Positions 1 through 4,750 of a DNA stretch of 6,232 nt are shown one piece after another. The position numbers were made by a program, and so were the translations under genes. The stretch spans positions 1 to 6,232 of the forward strand of contig CANQHW010000068.1 of assembly GCA_947623855.1 (NCBI GenBank), in the 5' to 3' direction. How positions within the stretch are numbered: position 1 is the first letter of the stretch; each line of letters opens with the position of its first letter. Source of the DNA: an uncultured Bacilli bacterium (GTDB taxonomy: Bacteria > Bacillota_I > Bacilli_A > RF39 > UBA660). Under the pieces are notes generated by a model. The model was not told where the DNA came from. It searched no databases and worked only from the letters and a program-made list of their open reading frames with translations.

Positions 1-112
1 GTTCTTGGGCTGTCTTATAAAGTCTGTGCTTAGATCCAAAATAACCCTTAGCTTCCTTTAAAACTTTTCTTCTTCTAGTTTTAGATACAGTTCCACCTTT
101 AACTCTTGTCAT
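1..112 (-). CDS. rplT: 50S ribosomal protein L20, N-terminal part (cut by window edge)
   Basis: L20 binds 23S rRNA early in large-subunit assembly, and in several bacteria it also represses its own operon. Only the first 37 codons are in the window; the gene runs off the left edge. The visible protein starts MTRVKGGTVSKTRRRK and continues through AKGYFGSKHRLYKTAQE, which is the conserved, basic L20 N-terminal extension. The ATG at 112-110 is preceded by a GAGGTGA ribosome binding site at 117-123. The gene lies 12 nt after the rpmI stop and is the third gene of the infC-rpmI-rplT operon. The call rests on the conserved motif and gene order; no other family fits. Confidence 0.96.
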   Translation of the reverse strand, partial: MTRVKGGTVSKTRRRKVLKEAKGYFGSKHRLYKTAQE

Positions 113-124
113 AATTTCACCTCA

Positions 125-319
125 TTAGATAACAGATTTTAATCTGTTTACTTCCCCTCTATTTAAAGTCCCTTTTTCTCTTCTTTGTCTCGTTTGTTTA
201 CCACTATCTTTAGCTGTCTTATGATTTCCCCCGCTCTTCTTATAAGTGATACTTCCACTATTTCTAACATTTAAAATCTTTTTTGTAGCTTTATGTGTTT
301 TTTGTTTTCCCTTTGCCAT
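125..319 (-). CDS. rpmI: 50S ribosomal protein L35
   Basis: This is a small, very basic large-subunit protein of 64 residues, the usual L35 length. It starts MAKGKQKTHKATKKI and has the family layout: a KTHK..KK N-terminus, a central S.KTAKDSGKQTRQRR stretch, and a C-terminal GEVNRLKSVI helix. The ATG is at 319-317. Its AAGGAAG ribosome binding site lies inside the last codons and stop of infC, with only 4 nt between the infC stop and this start, so translation is probably coupled to infC. It is followed after 12 nt by rplT. The sequence is somewhat divergent from Bacillus L35, but position and pattern make the call secure. Confidence 0.95.
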   Translation of the reverse strand: MAKGKQKTHKATKKILNVRNSGSITYKKSGGNHKTAKDSGKQTRQRREKGTLNRGEVNRLKSVI

Positions 320-323
320 ATTA

Positions 324-860
324 TTACTTCCTTTCCTCTTTCTTAGGAGCTAAAATCATAAACATATTCCGCCCCTCTAATTTAGGTTGTGCTTCAATAA
401 CTGCAGCACTATCTAGTTCATTAGCAAACTTTAATAAAACTTCTTCCCCTAGCTCTGGATGTCCCAACTGACGACCTTTAAACCTAATTGAAGCCTTAAT
501 CCGATGCCCTTTTTCTAAATAAGCTAAAGCATTTCTTTTCCGAGTCTCAAAATCATGTACATCAATCGTCACTGATAATTGATATTCCTTTATCTCTTTA
601 TTATTCTCCCGTTGTCTTTTTTGTTGTTCTTTTATCTTCTTTTGTTTTTCATACTTATACTTATTATAATCCATAATTTTAGCTACCGCTGGAGTTGTAT
701 TATCACTCATCAAAACTAAATCTAACCCCGCATAATTAGCTAAAGTTTTAGCATCTTGTAAGCCCTTAATCCCCATTTGTTCTCCATTAGGACCAATAAC
801 CATAAGCTCAGGAATATGAATCTCATCATTAATAAGATTTCCATTTTTATCTTTTGCTAT
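324..860 (-). CDS. infC: Translation initiation factor IF-3 with an AUA start codon
   Basis: IF-3 binds the 30S subunit, keeps subunits apart, and checks the start codon and initiator tRNA. The 178-residue product has the family length. The N-terminal domain (about 8-78) holds NLINDEI, VIGPNGEQMG and the Tyr/Lys-rich YKYEKQKK segment. A charged linker (70-90) follows. The C-terminal domain (about 92-175) includes IKASIRFKGRQLGHPELG. The first in-frame ATG (803-801) would delete the conserved NLINDEIHIPEL stretch and has no ribosome binding site. Upstream of it, the frame is open to a TAG at 878-876 with no ATG, GTG, TTG or CTG. The ATA at 860-858 lies 7 nt from a GGAGGTG site and gives (M)AKDKNGNLIND, so I take it as the start. 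Rare starts in infC are known to support IF-3 autoregulation. It is first in its operon, behind an attenuator leader. Confidence 0.93.
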   Translation of the reverse strand: MAKDKNGNLINDEIHIPELMVIGPNGEQMGIKGLQDAKTLANYAGLDLVLMSDNTTPAVAKIMDYNKYKYEKQKKIKEQQKRQRENNKEIKEYQLSVTIDVHDFETRKRNALAYLEKGHRIKASIRFKGRQLGHPELGEEVLLKFANELDSAAVIEAQPKLEGRNMFMILAPKKEERK

Positions 861-867
861 ATAAACG

Positions 868-874
868 CACCTCC
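868..874 (-). promoter_or_regulatory. Ribosome binding site that fixes the infC AUA start
   Basis: The minus strand reads GGAGGTG here, nearly the full anti-16S match. The 7-nt gap (861-867) to the ATA at 860-858 is ideal spacing. No other start-like codon sits at a usable distance, so this site decides the infC start. It begins only a few bases after the U-tract of the leader terminator, so the terminator hairpin itself does not cover it. Confidence 0.85.
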
Positions 875-998
875 ACTATAATAAAAAGGTAGATTATAAA
901 TCCACCTTAAAATACCTACTTCAATCTCTCTGGCATTTTACCCATCGCTACTTTGCAATCAGGTGGACTTATAAAAATCGCTTTCCTTTTTAATAACA
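875..998 (-). promoter_or_regulatory. infC-rpmI-rplT leader with antiterminator/terminator switch, possibly L20-responsive
   Basis: From the predicted transcription start near 998 the leader runs about 138 nt to the infC start. The segment TTATAAGTCCACCT (974-961) can pair over 14 bp, with one G-U, with AGGTGGATTTATAA (907-894). That pairing uses up the 5' arm and loop of the terminator at 881-908, so the two folds exclude each other. The 53-nt loop enclosed by the antiterminator contains a small hairpin (ATTGC 959-955 with GCGAT 948-944) and a purine-rich stretch, GCCAGAGAGATTGAAG (934-919), that could be a binding site. In Bacillus subtilis L20 represses the infC operon by promoting termination in the leader. 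The same logic is likely here by position, but I cannot confirm an L20 site that mimics 23S rRNA. Confidence 0.65.
881..908 (-). terminator. Intrinsic terminator in the infC leader (attenuator)
   Basis: On the minus strand AAGGTGGAT (908-900) and ATCTACCTT (894-886) form a 9-bp stem with one G-U pair around a TTATA loop. A run of five T (887-883) overlaps the stem base and continues TTTTTATTAT. It sits between the infC promoter and the infC start, so if it forms, the whole operon is cut off. Its 5' arm is also one arm of a longer upstream pairing, which makes it conditional rather than a plain end-of-gene terminator. Confidence 0.75.
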
Positions 999-1004
999 AT
1001 ATAC

Positions 1005-1033
1005 ATACTACAATAATTTTATGCTAATGTCAA
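1005..1033 (-). promoter_or_regulatory. Vegetative sigma promoter of the infC operon
   Basis: The minus strand has a perfect -35 TTGACA (1033-1028), a 17-bp spacer, and a -10 TAGTAT (1010-1005, four of six to TATAAT). Transcription would start near 998. The -35 box is only about 10 nt downstream of the stop codon of the preceding gene. I see no terminator between them, so the operon probably also receives readthrough, which the leader attenuator would filter. Confidence 0.75.
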
Positions 1034-1042
1034 GTAAAAACA

Positions 1043-2248
1043 TTATATTTGTAATAAATCTTCGACTAATTCATTATCATAAGAAAAAATATAGATACAC
1101 ATACTCCCCTTTATTTTCCGATATCTATTCTTGACTAATTCATACTCATTAGTATCTTTATTCTTTAACTCTTTTTCTAAATTATTAAAATACTTATCCA
1201 TAATATTAGCAATACTTTTAGCATGTCTTCTACTTGTTGCTTTAAATATATAATATCCTGTATTCTTATCTACAATAATTGCTCTTTTAACTAAAGCCTC
1301 ATCATATAAACTCGACTTTATCCCTAAATCTTCTAAAATATCCTCACTCTTTAATTCTTTTAAAGCATCAAATACCCTTATTTGACTTTGTCTAATTTTA
1401 CTTATAACTAATTTATTATTATTACTAGCTATAAAAAACTCATAACCCGAATAATCTAAATAATCATACTTTGTAATCTTTTTTTCTTTCAAATAATCTT
1501 CCAAAACACTCTTTACATCCTCATTATGATTCTTCGTAGGTTTAATCGCTATATAAACTTGTTTCTTAGTTAAATTTAATTTTATAACATACTCTTCAAC
1601 ATAAGAACTATCTAACTTAAACTCTTTATCAAAATCAAAAGCATAATAATCTTTTAAATCCCCATAAGCCTCTGACTTAAGGACTATATCATTTGAATCC
1701 TCAATATTATATGATATCGTTTTTAACTGATCAATATCATACGGAATATTATCTAAAACCATACTAGCTTCTCCTGTAAAAAATCCTAATAAAAAGGAAA
1801 TAAACCAAATAATGATAATAAACATAATTCCAATAATAACTAAACTTTTTACCGGTATCACACTAGTTATACCATACATCTTTATTTTTCTAATCGTCTT
1901 TTTTAATTCTTTTACTAAACTTTGTTTTTTACTCTTCTTAATTTTCTTAGAATTACTTTTTCTTCTATTTTTCTTTTTAATAACCAAAATATCTTTTACT
2001 TTATCTATAAAACTTTTTTCTTTTATTTCTTCTTTAACTTCTTCTTTAATTTCTTTCTTTTTAGGTAAATTAGGTTTTTTTACTTCCATCGTCTTAACAT
2101 TAACGACTTCTTTTTTAATGGTCTTCTTTTTCTCACTACCACTTTTTGTAATCGTCTTTTTTACAGTCTTAGAACTTTGTTTAGGTAGAGTTTTTTTCCC
2201 TGTGCTTTTCTTTTTCGTCTTATTCTTACTTCCTTTAGACTTAGCCAT
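1043..2248 (-). CDS. Single-pass membrane protein with Lys-rich cytoplasmic tail and apparent C-terminal duplication
   Basis: I do not recognise a named family with certainty. The 401-residue protein has three parts. Residues 1-125 are extremely basic (about 46 Lys in the first 123; MAKSKGSKNKTKKK at the start) and probably disordered. One membrane helix spans about 135-158. By the positive-inside rule, residues 160-401 lie outside. The outer part seems to hold two related units, about 217-287 and 314-399, each with a beta-rich start (VYIAIKPT, YYIFKAT), a helix (VKSVLEDYL, SIANIMDKYF) and a YxxL/V...G..xxIxS end. The second resembles DUF4358 proteins from memory, which I could not test. The ATG at 2248 is chosen because AAAGGTG lies 5 nt upstream. 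An in-frame ATG at 2308 overlaps the preceding gene and lacks a ribosome binding site. The gene has its own promoter. The basic tail could bind a polyanion such as nucleic acid. Confidence 0.8.
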   Translation of the reverse strand: MAKSKGSKNKTKKKSTGKKTLPKQSSKTVKKTITKSGSEKKKTIKKEVVNVKTMEVKKPNLPKKKEIKEEVKEEIKEKSFIDKVKDILVIKKKNRRKSNSKKIKKSKKQSLVKELKKTIRKIKMYGITSVIPVKSLVIIGIMFIIIIWFISFLLGFFTGEASMVLDNIPYDIDQLKTISYNIEDSNDIVLKSEAYGDLKDYYAFDFDKEFKLDSSYVEEYVIKLNLTKKQVYIAIKPTKNHNEDVKSVLEDYLKEKKITKYDYLDYSGYEFFIASNNNKLVISKIRQSQIRVFDALKELKSEDILEDLGIKSSLYDEALVKRAIIVDKNTGYYIFKATSRRHAKSIANIMDKYFNNLEKELKNKDTNEYELVKNRYRKIKGSMCIYIFSYDNELVEDLLQI

Positions 2249-2253
2249 ATTTT

Positions 2254-2260
2254 CACCTTT
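2254..2260 (-). promoter_or_regulatory. Ribosome binding site deciding the start of the Lys-rich membrane protein
   Basis: AAAGGTG on the minus strand ends 5 nt before the ATG at 2248-2246. The longer in-frame ATG at 2308 has only AATTTAGTTA upstream, and the predicted transcription start (near 2269) lies downstream of it, so the shorter start is preferred. Confidence 0.7.
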
Positions 2261-2275
2261 CTTCTCGTAAGATAT

Positions 2276-2304
2276 ATTGTAATATAAAGTAAATAAATTA
2301 TCAA
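2276..2304 (-). promoter_or_regulatory. Vegetative sigma promoter for the Lys-rich membrane protein gene
   Basis: The minus strand has TTGATA (2304-2299), a 17-bp spacer, and TACAAT (2281-2276), each five of six to consensus. Transcription would start near 2269, leaving a leader of about 21 nt. The -35 box overlaps the last codon and TGA stop of the metallophosphoesterase gene. In such AT-rich DNA chance matches are common, but the position is right and the spacing exact. Confidence 0.6.
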
Positions 2305-3311
2305 GCATTAACTAAATTAATACGTACTATTTCACTATGCCCTGCTGTTCTAATAGGAATATTCCATACTCCTAAACCAGAAGAAACAATCATTTGTGAA
2401 GAATTATATTTATATCTTCCATACTTTAAAAATAAATTCCCCGGAAACACCTGTCCATTATGAGTATGACCTGTTAATTGTAAATCAATTGCATACTTTT
2501 TTAAATCTTTAATATAAGGCTCATGTTCTAATAAAATAATTGGTTTATTATTATCTAAATTATAAACTAATTCTCGATAATCTTTTCTATCTTTTCTTCT
2601 TAAATCTAACCTTCCTACTAAATAAAAATTATTATCTATTAAAACACTTTCATCTTTTAAAATATTAATCTTACTATTCTTAAAGACCTCTTTTTCATCT
2701 AAACTTAATAAATCATGATTCCCCTCTATCATATACATCCTACTATTAATAGTATTTAATTTTAAAAGCGTTTTTTCCTTTTTTTCTAAAGAAGTATATT
2801 CATCAAATAAATCTCCTCCAATTATTAAAACATCCGGTTTAATATTATTTACTTCCTCTACTAAAAAATCTAACTCATAATCCATATTAATCGTCCCTAT
2901 ATGTAAATCACTTACAAATACTATTGTTACCTTCTTTTGTAATGGTTTAAGTATCTTTACCGTATATTCTTTTACTCTTAAATCATACGTATTAAAATAT
3001 CCATAAATACATAATCCTAAAGCTAAAATAACTACTAATAAACCCTTAGCATAAATCCTTTTAAATATCTTTATTCTCTCTTTAAATATTAAAACTATTA
3101 TATCTTTAATAATAAAGAATACTACCATATGAATTAAAACTGCTAATATAAAAGAATGAGTTATAAACGCCGCAATAGGTAAAGCAAAAATAAACCCCCA
3201 ATATAAATATTTATTCTTTATCTTAACTAATTCTTTTAAATTTCTTCCAATAATAATACTCCCTATAATATACCCTATTAAAAAAGGCCATACCCATATA
3301 TAATAATTCAT
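2301..3311 (-). CDS. Membrane-anchored metallophosphoesterase (YkuE/YaeI-like)
   Basis: This is a predicted two-metal phosphoesterase with its catalytic domain outside the membrane; the substrate is unknown. The 336-residue protein begins with about four membrane helices (5-22, 35-52, 53-77, 88-105). Basic loops between helices 1-2 and 3-4 put the catalytic domain outside. The calcineurin-like motifs follow in order: VFVSDLHIG (D135, H137), GGD (D167), EGNHD (197-200), LLEHEP (H263) and GHTHNGQ (281-287). All expected metal ligands are present. Two positions differ from the common family form: Glu before H263 where Ser is frequent, and Asn in place of Gly in GHTHGGQ. The start has a GGAGGA site (3316-3321) 4 nt upstream. 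Relatives include Bacillus YkuE and Escherichia YaeI, the latter acting on a lipid A precursor that this cell probably lacks. It follows the terminator at 3327-3349, so it depends on readthrough or an unseen promoter. Confidence 0.9.
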   Translation of the reverse strand: MNYYIWVWPFLIGYIIGSIIIGRNLKELVKIKNKYLYWGFIFALPIAAFITHSFILAVLIHMVVFFIIKDIIVLIFKERIKIFKRIYAKGLLVVILALGLCIYGYFNTYDLRVKEYTVKILKPLQKKVTIVFVSDLHIGTINMDYELDFLVEEVNNIKPDVLIIGGDLFDEYTSLEKKEKTLLKLNTINSRMYMIEGNHDLLSLDEKEVFKNSKINILKDESVLIDNNFYLVGRLDLRRKDRKDYRELVYNLDNNKPIILLEHEPYIKDLKKYAIDLQLTGHTHNGQVFPGNLFLKYGRYKYNSSQMIVSSGLGVWNIPIRTAGHSEIVRINLVNA

Positions 3312-3326
3312 CTTATCCTCCTATAT

Positions 3327-3349
3327 AAAAAAGCGTTTAACTACGCTTT
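3327..3349 (-). terminator. Short intrinsic terminator overlapping a stop codon
   Basis: On the minus strand AAAGCGT (3349-3343) and ACGCTTT (3336-3330) make a perfect 7-bp stem with an AGTTAA loop, followed by further T (six T in a row including the stem end, then ATATA). The stem starts within the TAA of the upstream gene, so ribosomes finishing that gene would cover it and could weaken termination. On the plus strand no T-tract follows, so it is one-directional. Confidence 0.7.
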
Positions 3350-4739
3350 ACTCTATTACATCAATTATATACGGTTTATCAATCGTTCCTTCCCCACTTA
3401 CTGTAGTAGAAACACTTAAATTAATAACCGGTCTTATCCCTCTTACTTCATTTACCGGAGCATTATTAAATGCTCCATTATCTAAAATAATTCCTACATA
3501 ACTCTTCCCATTATAAAAATCAATTGGAGTCATCGTCATAAAACTACTACCTTTATATAAATAATAACTATCATTAGGTTTATTTAAACTAGCTCCCGCT
3601 AAATAAGCTTCAGAAGCCGTAATTAAACCGACCTTTAACCGATAATTTCCCCCATAATCTTTTTCTAAACTTCCACATTTTAAACTTGGAGTATATCTTA
3701 AAAATAAATTCTCATAACCTACATAATTTATTCTCGTACCCTCAGTATTTGCAATATCACTATCATTACAATAATTTTCTGTAATAACATATTTATCTAA
3801 ATCTTTATTTTTAATATTTTCGATATACCAATTATCTATAATATTCTTAACATTACTATTTACTTCTTCTTCCTCATTATGATACATATACCCACTATAT
3901 TTTTCTAAATTAAACTCATTATTATAACTATTATTATCAATACTATCATCTAAAATCATTCTAACCGAACCATTACCATTTATTCTAATAATTCGCCATA
4001 CCATTCCTCCAAAAGAAACATAATTATTTCCTACATTTCCCCGATAATAATAACTTACTCCCTCATCATCATTTAAATAATGTAACCCCGTATCTAAAGT
4101 CTCTGGTATAGCAAAATTTACTTCTTCTTTCCCATTAATAACATCTAACCCCTCTTTAGCTAATAATACCTCTTTAAATATCGGTTTTATAATCGTTTCT
4201 TCCGTTGTAAAATAATATTTTCCTACATAATCTTCTTTATTATTTGTTAAAACCGCATCCTTACTAAGCCACATACGCACATTTCCGCGTATAGTTTGAT
4301 CTGGTTTTACTTTAAAACTCATTACTAAATTTGAAGCAATACTTCCTTCATTATAACTTTTACTAGGAACTAAATCTTCCAAAATAGTAGGATTAAGATT
4401 TATATCCCCATTAACATATATTTTTAACTTACTTCCCTCAATACTACTACCTTCTAAAGTATCAATCCTTAATTCCACATTTTGCTCTTCCGTACAAACA
4501 TTTTCCACTGTAAAAGGATAAGCACTACTTCCATACCCATCATCATCACTTATTGATAAAGGTTTATTTAAACTTATTGTATCATTATTTATAATTACTC
4601 TTAAACAATTACTTGCAAAAGACATTACATCACTACTACCTTGATTACTTAACCAAACTCCATAACTAAAACTCATCATCAAGGATAAAACTAGGAACAA
4701 ACCAATAGATACTAAACTTATTTTATAAAATTTACTCAT
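3348..4739 (-). CDS. Secreted or membrane-anchored protein: TasA/camelysin-like N-terminal domain plus YRG/WRI-type C-terminal domain
   Basis: The 463-residue protein has an N-terminal hydrophobic helix (7-26) after a short basic start, which could be a signal peptide or anchor. Residues about 28-160 resemble the TasA/camelysin group: a SYGVWLS then FAS beginning, then a beta-rich part with YPFTVENVC and many short strands; Cys45 and Cys82 could form a disulfide. The C-terminal part (about 218-463) holds YYYRGNVGNNYVSFGGMVWRIIRINGNGS (229-257), RGIRPVINLS (433-442) and GTIDKPYIID (451-460). I recall this pattern from extracellular proteins of uncultured Firmicutes, but I cannot give it a function. 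No signal peptidase (SipW-like) or sortase motif is in the window. TAGGAG (4748-4753), the ribosome binding site, overlaps the stop of the LCP gene 11 nt upstream, so the two genes form an operon. A terminator follows at once. Confidence 0.82.
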   Translation of the reverse strand: MSKFYKISLVSIGLFLVLSLMMSFSYGVWLSNQGSSDVMSFASNCLRVIINNDTISLNKPLSISDDDGYGSSAYPFTVENVCTEEQNVELRIDTLEGSSIEGSKLKIYVNGDINLNPTILEDLVPSKSYNEGSIASNLVMSFKVKPDQTIRGNVRMWLSKDAVLTNNKEDYVGKYYFTTEETIIKPIFKEVLLAKEGLDVINGKEEVNFAIPETLDTGLHYLNDDEGVSYYYRGNVGNNYVSFGGMVWRIIRINGNGSVRMILDDSIDNNSYNNEFNLEKYSGYMYHNEEEEVNSNVKNIIDNWYIENIKNKDLDKYVITENYCNDSDIANTEGTRINYVGYENLFLRYTPSLKCGSLEKDYGGNYRLKVGLITASEAYLAGASLNKPNDSYYLYKGSSFMTMTPIDFYNGKSYVGIILDNGAFNNAPVNEVRGIRPVINLSVSTTVSGEGTIDKPYIIDVIE

Positions 4740-4750
4740 ATCTTATTCTC

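Noticed and set aside
324..803. infC starting at the ATG at 803 (159 residues)
   Set aside because: It removes the conserved NLINDEIHIPEL stretch and has no ribosome binding site, while the ATA at 860 has an ideal one.
875..998. infC leader as a T-box or metabolite riboswitch
   Set aside because: I see no T-box sequence or specifier pattern and no riboswitch core I recognise; control by L20 fits the operon better.
1024..1046. Small inverted repeat AATGT/ACATT between the Lys-rich gene and the infC promoter
   Set aside because: The stem is only 5 AT-rich base pairs with no T-run after it, so it does not qualify as a terminator.
2191..2197. Run of seven A in the coding strand of the Lys-rich gene as a programmed frameshift site
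   Set aside because: The reading frame continues normally on both sides, and A-runs are expected in Lys-rich AT-rich coding DNA; there is no downstream structure or alternative product.
1812..2270. Plus-strand open frame of 152 codons rich in Leu, Phe and Ile
   Set aside because: It lies antisense to the Lys-rich gene. Its hydrophobic content is what reading AAA/AAG-rich coding DNA backwards gives (TTT, CTT), and the other strand has a ribosome binding site, promoter and sensible topology.
2301..2303. Recoding of TGA as Trp (Mycoplasma-type code)
   Set aside because: TGA is used as the stop of the metallophosphoesterase gene, and the Trp codons checked are TGG, so the standard bacterial code fits.
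2249..2308. A 20-codon longer Lys-rich protein starting at the ATG at 2308
   Set aside because: It has no ribosome binding site, overlaps the upstream gene, and lies upstream of the predicted transcription start; the ATG at 2248 has AAAGGTG at good spacing.
3364..3369. TATAAT on the minus strand as a promoter for the metallophosphoesterase gene
   Set aside because: No acceptable -35 box lies 16-18 bp upstream (the region is GGGGAAGGAACG), it is inside coding sequence, and its transcript would run straight into the terminator at 3327-3349.
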